Positions 46,300 through 56,457 of a DNA stretch of 64,000 bases are shown here, piece after piece. This DNA comes from Marinobacter zhanjiangensis (GTDB taxonomy: Bacteria > Pseudomonadota > Gammaproteobacteria > Pseudomonadales > Oleiphilaceae): NCBI RefSeq assembly GCF_014651935.1, contig NZ_BMXV01000001.1, positions 1 to 64,000 of the forward strand, given 5' to 3'. The first letter of the stretch is position 1, and the number at the start of each line of letters is the position of its first letter. The notes beneath the pieces were generated by a model, which was not told the DNA's origin, ran no database searches, and was given only the letters and a program-made list of their open reading frames with translations. Both the position numbers and the translations under genes were made by a program.

Positions 46300-47580
46300 T
46301 TACTCCTGTGACCGGGCACCCCGGCGCCACACCTCAAGCCGGTCAACGGCGCGACGTGCCATGGGGTAGGCCACCTCACCGCCATCGACGGGGCGGGCCA
46401 CTTCCACCTGCTTCTCATCGACGCGGGTGAGCCGGCCCTCCACGGTGCGACCATTGCTCAGGGTAACCCGCACCGTGTGCTCGAGCCAGCCTTCCGCCTG
46501 GTCCAGCGCCACCTGCTGCCAGCCGGCAATGACTTGCGCCTGCTGGGGGCTTACCAGCGGCTCCAGCGCCTCCTCGGGCACTTCCGGGGAGGCTGCTTCA
46601 ACCCGGCTCAGATAGATATCCGGTACGGTCGAGCCGTTGTAGGACACCGCCAGTGACCCTCCAGCCGGGGCACCGTCTTCAGCAGGTTCTTCGTCACCGG
46701 CACCGCCTTCCCGCACCGGCAGCCACGGCCAGCCGGCGGAGGGATCCAGGGTCACCGACACTTCACCCCCCTCCGTCAGCCACTGGCGGTACAGCGCCAG
46801 CAACTGGGGCGACGCCTCAAGACCACGACTGGCCAGCCCCTCGCTGAAGGCCGTGATCACCAGATCGGCCCAGGCCGATTCCGATACGCTGGTTTCCCGG
46901 GCGCAGTAGGCGGTCACGCGCCGCATCAGGCCGCCATCGCGCACCACCACCTTCACGCTGTCGGCGCCTGGCGTCAGGCTGACGCTGTCACCGTCGAATC
47001 GCAGGCGGGCGTTGTCCCACTCGACCTCAACACTGCCGGATTCGGTGGTGAACAGTTCCAGACCGACACCACCGGAGGTCTGCCGGAGCCGGGCGTCGCC
47101 GGCGAGCTCGGTCATGCCCATGCGGATCAGGTCACCACTGCCCAGTTGCTGGCGGGCGTCTGGACCACAAACCGGGGCGAACAGAGGTCGGGGCGCCTGT
47201 TCATCGGTATCGGTAACCCAGTTGCGCAACATGGCCGAGTCCAGCGGCAAGCGCCAGCCGGCCACATCCAGCCGCCAGCTCCGCGGCAGGTCGTGGCCAC
47301 CATAGAGGCTGGTCAGCAGGGCCATGGCAGACCCGGCGCGGTAGGTCAGACGCTCGATATCCAGTGGCTGGGTCAGCTGGAAGGACTGGAAGCGGGCTCC
47401 GCTCAATACCAGCTCGCCACCAATGGTGGACGCAATCTCGCCCCGCTCCAGCGCGCCATGGTCGGACAGCGAGCGGCGCACCTCGGTCAGGGTCTGATCG
47501 GCAAGCCACCACACGGCGCCCTTGTAACTTCCCCAGGCCACCAGGGCCAGGATGATGATAAGCGACAACAGTTTTTTCAA
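46300..47580 (-). CDS. Membrane-anchored protein of unknown function between argB and argE
   Basis: 426 residues. I do not recognise a named family. A single hydrophobic stretch at residues 4-22 (LLSLIIILALVAWGSYKG) is a signal anchor, so most of the protein should be periplasmic. Residues 30-270 read as beta-rich with repeated short strands, and Cys residues at about 138 and 238 could form a disulfide. An acidic low-complexity linker (GGAGDEEPAEDGAPAGG) lies near 301-317. The C-terminal 75 residues (VRVTLSNGRTVEGRLTRVDEKQVEV) resemble an SH3-like or Sm-like beta barrel. It sits between argB and argE on the same strand, but nothing links it to arginine synthesis. Confidence 0.75.
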   Translation of the reverse strand: MKKLLSLIIILALVAWGSYKGAVWWLADQTLTEVRRSLSDHGALERGEIASTIGGELVLSGARFQSFQLTQPLDIERLTYRAGSAMALLTSLYGGHDLPRSWRLDVAGWRLPLDSAMLRNWVTDTDEQAPRPLFAPVCGPDARQQLGSGDLIRMGMTELAGDARLRQTSGGVGLELFTTESGSVEVEWDNARLRFDGDSVSLTPGADSVKVVVRDGGLMRRVTAYCARETSVSESAWADLVITAFSEGLASRGLEASPQLLALYRQWLTEGGEVSVTLDPSAGWPWLPVREGGAGDEEPAEDGAPAGGSLAVSYNGSTVPDIYLSRVEAASPEVPEEALEPLVSPQQAQVIAGWQQVALDQAEGWLEHTVRVTLSNGRTVEGRLTRVDEKQVEVARPVDGGEVAYPMARRAVDRLEVWRRGARSQE

Positions 47581-47637
47581 GGTTCCCTCTCCCTGCCTAT
47601 CTATCTCCGCACTGGTAGCCTGGTGCTCCGGGCCGCT

Positions 47638-48534
<897 letters not shown>

Positions 48535-48579
48535 TCAACCTGCCTTTACAGTTGTCGCCCGGTCACGCCCGGGCCTTGG

Positions 48580-51201
48580 TCAGAAAGTGATGTTCACGTC
48601 CGGGGCCAGAGCCTTGAGCTGGCCACGGAAAATCTGCTTGATACGCTCCAGGGCGGCTTCGTTCTCGGCCTCGAACCGCAGCACCAGCACCGGCGTGGTA
48701 TTGGATGCCCGGCACAGGCCCCAGCCGTCCGGATAATCCACCCGCACACCATCGATGGTGGTGATATTGGCCTCTCCGAAATCCGCCAGCTCCGCCAGCC
48801 GCTGGATAATACGGAACTTGCCCTCGTCGGTTACCTCCAGGTTCAGCTCCGGTGTACTGATGTCTTCCGGGAAGTCGGCAAATACCTCGCTGGTCTGCCG
48901 GTCCTCGATGCCCAGAATTTCCAGTAACCGGGCGGCGGAGTACAGGCCATCGTCAAAGCCGTACCAGCGCTCACTGAAGAAGATGTGACCGCTCATCTCC
49001 CCCGCCAGCAACGCGCCGGTTTCCTTCATCTTTGCCTTCATCAGCGAGTGTCCGGTCTTCCACATCACCGGTCGGCCACCGGCCGAGGAAATGATGCCAC
49101 TGAGGCGGCGGCTGCATTTCACATCAAACAGCACATCCGCCCCGGGATTGCGGGACACCACGTCCCGGGCAAACAGCATCATCAGTCGGTCGGGCCAGAT
49201 GATCTTGCCCTCATTGGTCACCACGCCAAGGCGGTCACCGTCGCCGTCGAAGGCGATCCCCAGGTCCGCCCCCTCCTGCTGGACCCGGTCAATCAGATCC
49301 TGCAGGTTCTCCGGCTTGCCCGGGTCCGGGTGATGGTTGGGGAAGTTGCCGTCCACTTCGCAGTAAAGGGGGATGACCTCACAGCCTAGTTCTTCCAGCA
49401 GCAGCGGGCCCAGCTCGCCGGCAATGCCGTTGCCGGCATCCACCACCACCCTGAGAGGCGCAGCCACGGCGATATCGCCCACGATCCGGTCCAGGTAATC
49501 CCGGCGCACGTCTTCACTGGAGGCACTGCCCTGACCCTGGTGCAGGTCGCCGTTCCGGATGCGCTGGTGCAGCTTCTGGATACTGTCTTCCGACAGGGTC
49601 TCGCCGCCCAGCATGATTTTCAGGCCGTTATAGTTGGACGGGTTATGGCTGCCGGTAACCATGACCCCGGAGCCAGTACCCAGGTGGTGAGTGGCAAAAT
49701 ACAGCACCGGTGTCGGCACCGCCCCGACACTGACCACATTACAGCCGGTCGCCATGATGCCCGCGGCCAGGGCTTCCGACAGTTCCGGGCTGGAATGACG
49801 GCCATCGTAGCCGATGCACAGGGTGTCCTGGCTGCGATCCAGGGCTTCCGACCCGATGGCCTGGCCAATCACCCGGACAATGTCCGGGGTCAGCGTCTCG
49901 CCGACAATGCCGCGGATATCGTAGGCCCGGAAAATGGTGGGCGACATCGCCGCCGGTGCCCGGGTCTCGCCTACTTCAGGCGTTGCCCCGGCGGGGCTCT
50001 CACCGAAGCCGAGCACGTCTTCATCACCGTCCAGCATGTCGATATCCGGTATGTCCCGATCCTGGAACAGCGGCTCGTCTGCTTCGGGCTCCGGAGCGGG
50101 GCGTTTGGTGCTCGCCGCCGCCTTGCGGCCATTGCCCTCAAGCCGTTTTTCCACCACCTTGCTGATGCGATGCAGTACGTCGGCAATGACCGACGGAATT
50201 TCCCAGCGCAATTCAGGTGGAGCGATACGTTCACCGGCAAACGCCTTGTGGGCCCATTGCACCAGACGGGTGGTCTCCTTGCGCAGGGCGCTCTGGGCCG
50301 ACGACAGCATCAGCCAGACAATGACGGCCGCCACCAGGAAGCCGGCCACCACCAGGGCCAGGATGATCATGGGATCAAGGGTGGGTGATGGCACCTGCGG
50401 GCGATAGCTCAGGCTCCAGCCCGGAATGGAGAGCGCGCGGGATACTTCCGGCCCGTTGCCCTGCCCGCCACTAATCACATCCCGCGCCTGGCCACCAACA
50501 GTCTGTACCAGGGTGCCACGGCCACCGGTGCCGCTCAGTACGGGGGCCAGCACACTGGCATCGAACTGTATTACCAGCGTTCCCTCGATCACCTGGCTGG
50601 ACGGGTTGCGCACGCGGGTGGCTGTCTGCACCAGCCACTGACCATCGCGGGGGAAGGCGTCGGGGTTGACGTCACGGCCGGACTCGGCCCGCCGTGCCAG
50701 ATCCAGGGTCGCAAACCCCAGACCGGCCTCGTCGTCGGCCCGGCGCGGTATGCTGCGATAGGGGAACAGGAACACCTTGCGAATACCGGGCATCAGGGTC
50801 TGAAGCTCTTCCGCCAGCTGGCGCTCTCCACCAAGCTCTTCCAGAGCCTCCCGCACGGTGGCCTGGGTACCCAGGCCTTTGGTCAGCGTCTGCAGCAGTT
50901 CCACGCGATTCTCCAGCCTGGCGGCTGCCGATTCGGCGCCGGCCTCGGCAGCCTGCTGACGGCGTTCGCTTTCTGCCGACTGGAAAACACCCACCTGCAG
51001 CACCACGGCAACAGCCACCCCGATCAGAAGCACCACCAACGCCTGTGTTGCCGCGACGGTGGACAGTTTGCGCACCTTGCTGCCGGCGTCTTTCCCGGCC
51101 TTCCCCTTGTCGGACTTACCGACGGCTTTCTTGTTTTCGGGGGACGCCTCCACCGGGGCCTCTTCGGATCCGGAACTCCCCTTTTTCTTGCCAAATTTCA
51201 T
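48580..51201 (-). CDS. algC: Phosphomannomutase/phosphoglucomutase AlgC with N-terminal membrane-bound region
   Basis: 873 residues, of which the last 455 (from Met419) are the catalytic AlgC enzyme, close to the classical length of about 460. The phosphoserine is Ser518 in VTGSHNP, the magnesium-binding loop is AFDGDGDRLGV and the sugar-binding motif GEMSGHIFF. It isomerises mannose and glucose phosphates for polysaccharide and LPS synthesis. The first 418 residues have a Lys-rich start, a membrane helix at about 50-72, a periplasmic region of about 200 residues, a second helix at about 278-300 and an acidic linker. An internal ATG at 49947 could give a soluble form. No in-frame stop separates the two parts. 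Confidence 0.92.
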   Translation of the reverse strand: MKFGKKKGSSGSEEAPVEASPENKKAVGKSDKGKAGKDAGSKVRKLSTVAATQALVVLLIGVAVAVVLQVGVFQSAESERRQQAAEAGAESAAARLENRVELLQTLTKGLGTQATVREALEELGGERQLAEELQTLMPGIRKVFLFPYRSIPRRADDEAGLGFATLDLARRAESGRDVNPDAFPRDGQWLVQTATRVRNPSSQVIEGTLVIQFDASVLAPVLSGTGGRGTLVQTVGGQARDVISGGQGNGPEVSRALSIPGWSLSYRPQVPSPTLDPMIILALVVAGFLVAAVIVWLMLSSAQSALRKETTRLVQWAHKAFAGERIAPPELRWEIPSVIADVLHRISKVVEKRLEGNGRKAAASTKRPAPEPEADEPLFQDRDIPDIDMLDGDEDVLGFGESPAGATPEVGETRAPAAMSPTIFRAYDIRGIVGETLTPDIVRVIGQAIGSEALDRSQDTLCIGYDGRHSSPELSEALAAGIMATGCNVVSVGAVPTPVLYFATHHLGTGSGVMVTGSHNPSNYNGLKIMLGGETLSEDSIQKLHQRIRNGDLHQGQGSASSEDVRRDYLDRIVGDIAVAAPLRVVVDAGNGIAGELGPLLLEELGCEVIPLYCEVDGNFPNHHPDPGKPENLQDLIDRVQQEGADLGIAFDGDGDRLGVVTNEGKIIWPDRLMMLFARDVVSRNPGADVLFDVKCSRRLSGIISSAGGRPVMWKTGHSLMKAKMKETGALLAGEMSGHIFFSERWYGFDDGLYSAARLLEILGIEDRQTSEVFADFPEDISTPELNLEVTDEGKFRIIQRLAELADFGEANITTIDGVRVDYPDGWGLCRASNTTPVLVLRFEAENEAALERIKQIFRGQLKALAPDVNITF

Positions 51202-51347
51202 AGTCGGCTCCGTCTTGACGGCTGCTTCGTTGTTATTTGCGCTGACAGTCAGTTCGTTAATGTGCTGTCAGTATAGATGTTTACATGAATCGGATAATGA
51301 CACATTCGGCGTATTGGCAACTTTCCCGAAGTCTGCGCAGCAGACTC

Positions 51348-51809
51348 TCAGTGCTGCCCGGTTGACCCGAAGCCACCATCGCCACGGCCAGTGGCCTGGA
51401 ATTCGTCCACCACCTCGAAGCGGGCCTGCACCACAGGCACCAGGACCAGTTGCGCAAGGCGCTCGCCTACATTGACCGTAAAGGTGCTGGTGCCCCGGTT
51501 CCAGCAGGACACCATCAGCTCACCCTGGTAGTCGGAATCGATCAGCCCCACCAGATTTCCCAGGACAATGCCGTGTTTGTGCCCCAATCCGCTGCGGGGC
51601 AGGATCATCCCCGCCAGGGAGGCGTCCTCGATATAAATGGACAGGCCGGTGGGAATCAGGGTCGACTCCCCCGGCGCCAGGGTCAGCGGCGACTTCAGGC
51701 AGGCCCGCAGGTCAAGGCCGGCGGAACCGTCAGTGGCATAGGCGGGCATGGGGATCTCATCCCCGATTCGTGCATCCAGAACTCTCAGCTGCACTGGCTG
51801 TTGACTCAT
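51348..51809 (-). CDS. dut: dUTP diphosphatase
   Basis: 153 residues, trimeric dUTPase. The five motifs are visible, among them [29 protein letters not shown] and the C-terminal [11 protein letters not shown] that closes on the nucleotide. It turns dUTP into dUMP and keeps uracil out of DNA. Start at 51809 (MSQQPVQLR). Upstream in-frame starts would overlap coaBC. 76 bases after coaBC. Confidence 0.97.
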   Translation of the reverse strand: MSQQPVQLRVLDARIGDEIPMPAYATDGSAGLDLRACLKSPLTLAPGESTLIPTGLSIYIEDASLAGMILPRSGLGHKHGIVLGNLVGLIDSDYQGELMVSCWNRGTSTFTVNVGERLAQLVLVPVVQARFEVVDEFQATGRGDGGFGSTGQH

Positions 51810-51885
51810 AATGCGTCCTTTTTGGGCATGTCGGAGGTTAACGGACCCTGAGCGCCGGACGCCAGGAATCCATACAGAGGGTTCT

Positions 51886-53091
51886 TCAGGCCATGCGATC
51901 AGCAATCAGCCCGATCAACGAGGCGGCTATCTCCCGTTTGGCGGCGGGGCCGATGGCCTGCTGTCCACCGGGCCAGAACACGGTCACGGCATTGTCGTCG
52001 CTGTTGAAACCGATACCCGGGGCGGAGACGTCGTTGGCAACGATCATTCCCAGCTTCTTCCGCTTCATCTTGTCTGTGGCGTAATGCTCCACATCGGTGG
52101 TCTCCGCCGCGAAACCCACGGTAAAGGGCGCATCCTCGCGAGCGGCAATGGCCGCCAGGGTATCGGGATTGCGCACCAGGTCCAGAGACAGGGATTCACG
52201 GGATTTTTTCATCTTCTGGTCAGCCCGGGAGGCGGGCCGGTAATCCGCCACGGCGGCGGTGGCGATAAACAGGTCGGCACCCCTGTCCACTTCTGCCGAG
52301 GCGGCCTGCAGCATGTCTTCGGCGGTCTCTACCGGAACCACATCCACCCCCACCGGGGCCGCCAGGTTGACCGGACCGCTGACCAGGGTCACGGTCGCCC
52401 CGGCCGCGCGGGCTGCCTCGGCAAGGGCATAGCCCATCTTGCCGGAGCTGTGGTTGGTGATATAGCGGACCGGGTCGATGGGCTCGCGGGTAGGGCCGGC
52501 GGTAATAACCACACGGCGGCCCGCCAGCCGGGTGTTCGCGGCCACTTCCGGTGTTGCGGCCTGCTCGATGAGACCAAACAGGGTTTCCGGCTCCAGCATC
52601 CGCCCTGCCCCCACATCACCACAGGCCTGACTGCCCTGATCCGGCCCCCACAGGCTGATCTGGGGATCGTCCTGCAACAGGCGAACGTTCCGCCGGGTCC
52701 GGTGGTTGCCCCACATGGCCTGGTTCATGGCCGGGGCCAGTGCGATCGGTGCTTCGGTGGCACAGCAGACCGTGGCCAGCAGGTCGTCGGCCAGGCCGTG
52801 GGCCAGCCGCGCCATGAAATCGGCCGACGCCGGCGCCACCACCACCTGATCCGCCCACTTGGCCAGCTCGATATGCCCCATGCCGGCTTCTGCCTCCGGA
52901 TCCAGCAGTGACGTACGTACCGCCTCGCCACTGAGGGCCTGGAAGGTCATCGGCGTGATAAAGGCTTCCGCGCCCCGGGTCATGACAACCCGCACCTCGT
53001 GGCCGGCCTTTTTCAGCAGCCGGACCAGTTCCGCGGTCTTGTAGGCGGCAATGCCACCGGTAATGCCAAGCAGGATCTTCTGGCTGACCAT
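51886..53091 (-). CDS. coaBC: Bifunctional phosphopantothenoylcysteine decarboxylase/phosphopantothenate-cysteine ligase
   Basis: 401 residues. The N-terminal CoaC half is a flavoprotein: [29 protein letters not shown], and the active-site Cys in [10 protein letters not shown]. The C-terminal CoaB half has [18 protein letters not shown] and NHSSGKMG. It performs two steps of CoA synthesis. Divergent from radC, the same arrangement as in Pseudomonas. Upstream of dut, in a probable coaBC-dut-algC-argB transcript. Confidence 0.96.
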   Translation of the reverse strand: MVSQKILLGITGGIAAYKTAELVRLLKKAGHEVRVVMTRGAEAFITPMTFQALSGEAVRTSLLDPEAEAGMGHIELAKWADQVVVAPASADFMARLAHGLADDLLATVCCATEAPIALAPAMNQAMWGNHRTRRNVRLLQDDPQISLWGPDQGSQACGDVGAGRMLEPETLFGLIEQAATPEVAANTRLAGRRVVITAGPTREPIDPVRYITNHSSGKMGYALAEAARAAGATVTLVSGPVNLAAPVGVDVVPVETAEDMLQAASAEVDRGADLFIATAAVADYRPASRADQKMKKSRESLSLDLVRNPDTLAAIAAREDAPFTVGFAAETTDVEHYATDKMKRKKLGMIVANDVSAPGIGFNSDDNAVTVFWPGGQQAIGPAAKREIAASLIGLIADRMA

Positions 53092-53204
53092 AGCGTCTCC
53101 ATCGTTTACCGCTGCCCGGGCCCGATTACGAGCCCCTTCGAGGGGCTATAAGATAGCATTGCCGGAATCTCCCCGACAGTGCGGCGCTCATGTTAGAATA
53201 GACG

Positions 53205-53259
53205 AGTGTTCCGTTTGGTTAATTCGCTGACCTACTGCGAATTAACCAAACGGAACACT
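53205..53259. repeat. 23-bp perfect inverted repeat upstream of radC
   Basis: Bases 53205-53227 are the exact reverse complement of 53237-53259, across a 9-base loop (53228-53236). The arms contain GTTCCGTTTGG and TTAATTCGC. It lies 37 bases before the radC start and 114 bases upstream of coaBC. There is no T tract, so it is no ordinary terminator. Confidence 0.9.
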
Positions 53260-53296
53260 AATGCAGGACGCATCGACACATTACACAGGGAATGTC

Positions 53297-53971
53297 ATGA
53301 CAACGACCCAATGGCCCCGGGATGAACGCCCCCGGGAACGACTGCTCGCCCACGGCCCGGAAATCCTCTCGGACACCGAATTGCTGGCCATCTTCCTGCG
53401 TACCGGAACCACCGGCATGCCGGTCATGGCCCTGGCGCGCCACCTGCTGGATGAGTTCGGCAGCCTGCGCGGCCTGATGACCACGTCTCACAACGGATTC
53501 TGCCGGGTAAAAGGCCTGGGCACGGCCAAGTACGCCCAGGTCCAGGCCGCCATGGAAATGGCTCGCCGGGTGATGGATGAACCAGTACGCCAGGGCGACC
53601 CGCTGATATCGCCGGAAGAGACCCGGCGCTACCTTCGCAGCCGCCTGGGCACCCAGCACCACGAGGTATTTGCCGGGCTGTTCCTGGATAACCGTCACCG
53701 GGTCATCCGCTATCAGGAACTGTTTCGCGGCACCATTGACGGCGCGGCAGTCTATCCGCGGGAAGTGGTGCGACACGCCCTGGACTTCAATGCGGCGGCA
53801 GTGATCTTTGCCCACAACCACCCATCAGGGATTGCCGAACCCAGCCAGGCGGATATTTCGCTCACCCGGCGCCTGAAGGAAGCCCTTGGGCTGGTGGACA
53901 TTCGCGTGCTGGATCATATGGTTGTAGGCCATGGCGAGGTCATCTCTTTGGCCGAACGAGGCCTGATGTGA
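53297..53971 (+). CDS. radC: RadC-family JAMM-motif protein
   Basis: 224 residues. An N-terminal helix-hairpin-helix region ([22 protein letters not shown]) precedes the JAB1/MPN-type metalloprotease-like domain, which carries HNHPSG with its metal-binding histidines and downstream Asp. Historically assigned to DNA repair, but the repair role has not held up well and the true function is unclear. Start at 53297; an upstream ATG (53261) lies right after the palindrome and lacks a ribosome site. Divergent from coaBC. Confidence 0.92.
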   Translation: MTTTQWPRDERPRERLLAHGPEILSDTELLAIFLRTGTTGMPVMALARHLLDEFGSLRGLMTTSHNGFCRVKGLGTAKYAQVQAAMEMARRVMDEPVRQGDPLISPEETRRYLRSRLGTQHHEVFAGLFLDNRHRVIRYQELFRGTIDGAAVYPREVVRHALDFNAAAVIFAHNHPSGIAEPSQADISLTRRLKEALGLVDIRVLDHMVVGHGEVISLAERGLM

Positions 53972-54005
53972 GCGTCCGGCGGCTGCACAATTTCCCAACA
54001 ATTTT

Positions 54006-54034
54006 TTGCGTTAGGGGGCCTGTTCTGGTATAAA
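54006..54034 (+). promoter_or_regulatory. rpmB promoter
   Basis: TTGCGT (54006-54011) and TATAAA (54029-54034) with a 17-base spacer, a strong sigma70 promoter, about 170 bases before rpmB. This leaves a long leader. Confidence 0.75.
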
Positions 54035-54109
54035 AGCGTCCCTTTCTGGCGGCGTCTGGCGAGCACCGTGCAATCTGCAGACACGTAGAGCAACCAGAGA
54101 CCCGATAGT

Positions 54110-54153
54110 AAGGAGCCCCCGAAAAGGGGATCTGCCCTTTCCAGAGGCTCCTT
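54110..54153 (+). promoter_or_regulatory. Leader hairpin ahead of rpmB, possible attenuator
   Basis: AAGGAGCC (54110-54117) pairs with GGCTCCTT (54146-54153), with an inner AAAGGG/CCCTTT stem (54123-54128 and 54135-54140). It is followed by a T-rich run (TTACTTTT). It resembles an intrinsic terminator placed 54 bases before the rpmB start codon, in the leader RNA. Confidence 0.65.
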
Positions 54154-54206
54154 TACTTTTAAAAACGATTTCGTATTCAGGACCAACGCTCAGGTCGGAG
54201 GCAAAC

Positions 54207-54443
54207 ATGTCCAGAGTCTGTCAGGTAACCGGTAAGCGACCGGTATCCGGTAACAACGTTTCTCACGCGATGAACCACAACAAGCGTCGTTTTCTGCCCA
54301 ACCTGCAGAATCACCGCTTCTGGGTTGAGTCCGAGAAGCGCTTCGTGAAGCTGCGCGTATCCACCAAGGGCATGCGCATCATCGACAAGAAAGGCATTGA
54401 CGCTGTGCTGGCCGATATTCGTGCCCGCGGCGAGAAAGCATAA
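54207..54443 (+). CDS. rpmB: 50S ribosomal protein L28
   Basis: 78 residues. Opening [21 protein letters not shown] is diagnostic of bL28, the residue count is standard and the N-terminal basic character fits rRNA binding. The start follows GGAGG by 6 bases. Followed after 11 bases by rpmG, the universal order. Confidence 0.99.
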   Translation: MSRVCQVTGKRPVSGNNVSHAMNHNKRRFLPNLQNHRFWVESEKRFVKLRVSTKGMRIIDKKGIDAVLADIRARGEKA

Positions 54444-54454
54444 GGAGCCGCATC

Positions 54455-54610
54455 ATGCGCGAAAAAATCAAACTGGTTTCATCAGCAGGTACTGGTCACT
54501 TCTACACGACCAAGAAGAACAAGCGTAACACGCCGGAAAAGATCGAGATCAAAAAGTACGATCCGGTTGTCCGCAAGCACGTTGCGTACAAGGAAGCCAA
54601 GATCAAGTAA
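54455..54610 (+). CDS. rpmG: 50S ribosomal protein L33
   Basis: 51 residues. It begins [19 protein letters not shown] and ends in a Lys-rich tail (KEAKIK). The lack of the four-cysteine zinc motif places it in the zinc-independent (C-) form of bL33. A GGAG ribosome site lies 8 bases upstream and the gene follows rpmB directly. Its stop is 19 bases before a strong terminator. Confidence 0.98.
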   Translation: MREKIKLVSSAGTGHFYTTKKNKRNTPEKIEIKKYDPVVRKHVAYKEAKIK

Positions 54611-54628
54611 GGTCTTTGCTTACCGAAA

Positions 54629-54653
54629 AACCCGGCTCCGGCCGGGTTTTTTT
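54629..54653 (+). terminator. rpmBG terminator
   Basis: AACCCGGC (54629-54636) and GCCGGGTT (54641-54648) form an 8-bp stem with a 4-base loop, then a run of T. A textbook intrinsic terminator. Confidence 0.92.
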
Positions 54654-54688
54654 ATGCCTGAAACCCGGATTCCACCGGACAAACACGC

Positions 54689-55549
54689 TCAGAAGGTTTC
54701 CAGATAGCCTTTGGGCAGGGCGATATCCATGGCGATGGGCAGGTGGTCGGACAGCGGATAGCTTACCACCTCGGAATTGCGGATCTCCAGGCTGGGGCTG
54801 ACCAGGATATGGTCCAGCGCCCGCTCGGGCCGCCAGCTGGGGAAGCTGTGGGCCGTGTCCGGCAATGGAATCAGGTTGGCATGCTTCAGTGGCGTATTGG
54901 TCAGGAGCTCGTCCGCATGATTGTTGAGATCCCCCATCAGCACCACGTGCTGATAATCCGCAATCAGCTCATTAACATAGGCCAGCTGGCGGGTCTGGCC
55001 TGCCTTGCTCAGCGAAAGGTGCATGATGACCAGCACCAGTGGGTCCTCGATGTCACCAAAACGGGCAATGATCGCGCCCCGCCCCGGCAACAGGCCCGGC
55101 AGGCGGTGCTCGGTCACATCCAGCGGCCGGAACCGGCTTAGCAGACCGTTGCTGTGCTGGGCCAACGGCCCCAGGTTGCGGTTCAGTTGCTGACGCCAGT
55201 AGGGAATGCCACTCGCCTCAGCCAGGTACTGGACCTGATTGATATAGTCGCTACGCAAACTGCCGCCATCACACTCCTGCAGAGCGACCACATCATAGTT
55301 ACGGATCAGCGTGGCGATACGGTCGAGATTTTCGATACGACCCCGGTGCGGCAGCACATGCTGCCAGCTCCGGGTGAGGTAATGATGGTAGGACGCGGTG
55401 TTGATGCCCACCTGGATGTTGAAGGTCAACAGCCGGATATGATGGCGGGGCTCGAAGTCCGGAACGTGATCCGTACCGGAACAGGCTCCTCGCGAGGGCG
55501 ATGCCCCGCCGGAAATGTTGCTGAACCCCTGTTTCAACCTTCGATACAT
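54689..55549 (-). CDS. Endonuclease/exonuclease/phosphatase family protein
   Basis: 286 residues. It has the EEP fold signatures: FNIQVG at the start of the core, ALQECDGGSL with the metal-binding Glu, MGDLNNHAD with the catalytic Asp and Asn, and SDHLPIAMDI near the C-terminus. Its substrate could be DNA, a phospholipid or a phosphoinositide-like molecule. No signal peptide. A Gly/Ser-rich N-terminal stretch precedes the core. Start at 55549 after CCGGAGCC. Next to dsbA and cytochrome c4, as in Pseudomonas. Confidence 0.85.
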   Translation of the reverse strand: MYRRLKQGFSNISGGASPSRGACSGTDHVPDFEPRHHIRLLTFNIQVGINTASYHHYLTRSWQHVLPHRGRIENLDRIATLIRNYDVVALQECDGGSLRSDYINQVQYLAEASGIPYWRQQLNRNLGPLAQHSNGLLSRFRPLDVTEHRLPGLLPGRGAIIARFGDIEDPLVLVIMHLSLSKAGQTRQLAYVNELIADYQHVVLMGDLNNHADELLTNTPLKHANLIPLPDTAHSFPSWRPERALDHILVSPSLEIRNSEVVSYPLSDHLPIAMDIALPKGYLETF

Positions 55550-55622
55550 CAATAAGGCTCCGGAAACATGGTGGCACCGGACCAAGCGCCTGACAGGCAG
55601 ACGTCAGGCCCGCCCCGAATCT

Positions 55623-56261
55623 CTACTCGGCGCGCTCGCTACGCTCCTTTTCAACAAGATAGTCGACAACTTCCAGGACTTCCTCGTAGCCACCGGCCAT
55701 ACCGGGCCCGGTCTTGTATTTGCCCGCCACCAGCATGGTGGGCGTGCCACCCACCCGGGCACCACGAAGTATGGACATGGAACGCTGAACCTGGGCCTTG
55801 ACCCCGAAACTGTTGAACGCCTTCATGAACGCCTCGCGGTCGACGCCCTGGGTTTCCACGAAATCGGCCAGGTCAGATGCGCTGGACAGATCCCGGCGCT
55901 CCCCGGAAAGAGCCGTATAGAAGGCATCATGGGTCTTGTCGGTGGCACCAATCGCCTTGGTCGCGTAATAGGCGTAAGCATGCTGGGCCGCCGCCTTGTT
56001 CATGGGGGCTGGCAACAGCACCACGTTGACGTCGTCAGCGATATCCTTCTTCCAGGACTGCAGGAACGGCTCGAATTCATTGCAGTAGCCGCAGCCATAC
56101 CAGAAGACCTCTGCCACCTCGATGCCCTCATCGTTGGAGGCCGAGACTTCCGTTGGCAGGCGCTCGTAATGCTGACCCTCTACCCACTGCTCCTGGGCGG
56201 AAGCGGAAAACGCGACAGTGGCGGCAATCATGCCGGCGGCAAGAGATCGGACAATACCCAT
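55623..56261 (-). CDS. dsbA: Periplasmic thiol:disulfide oxidoreductase DsbA
   Basis: 212 residues. A signal peptide (about 22 residues, ending SASA) precedes the thioredoxin fold. The active site is Cys57-Gly-Tyr-Cys60 and the cis-proline lies in GGTPTM. It donates disulfide bonds to secreted proteins; LptD in this window is a known type of substrate. I prefer the start at 56261 because AGAGGTG lies 7 bases upstream. Longer in-frame alternatives would place charged residues before the signal. Downstream of cytochrome c4 on the same strand. Confidence 0.95.
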   Translation of the reverse strand: MGIVRSLAAGMIAATVAFSASAQEQWVEGQHYERLPTEVSASNDEGIEVAEVFWYGCGYCNEFEPFLQSWKKDIADDVNVVLLPAPMNKAAAQHAYAYYATKAIGATDKTHDAFYTALSGERRDLSSASDLADFVETQGVDREAFMKAFNSFGVKAQVQRSMSILRGARVGGTPTMLVAGKYKTGPGMAGGYEEVLEVVDYLVEKERSERAE

Positions 56262-56407
56262 CAGGCACCTCTGGATTGGTTGTGGTTGTTTCATGAACTC
56301 GCGTGAGACAGCTTCACTGGTAAAAGGTTCATCTGCCATGGATTATGCCATGCTCTGCAGCCATATCCAGCCGACCGCCGTTACAGCACTGTCAGGATGC
56401 CAAAAAC

Positions 56408-56433
56408 GCAAAAGCCCGCACACGGCGGGCTTT
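56408..56433 (-). terminator. Terminator after cytochrome c4
   Basis: AAAGCCCGC (56411-56419) pairs with GCGGGCTTT (56425-56433), followed on the minus strand by TTTTGCGTTTTT. It separates the cytochrome gene from dsbA, so dsbA may need its own promoter. Confidence 0.75.
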
Positions 56434-56457
56434 CGTGGTTGCGGCATTGACTGATGA

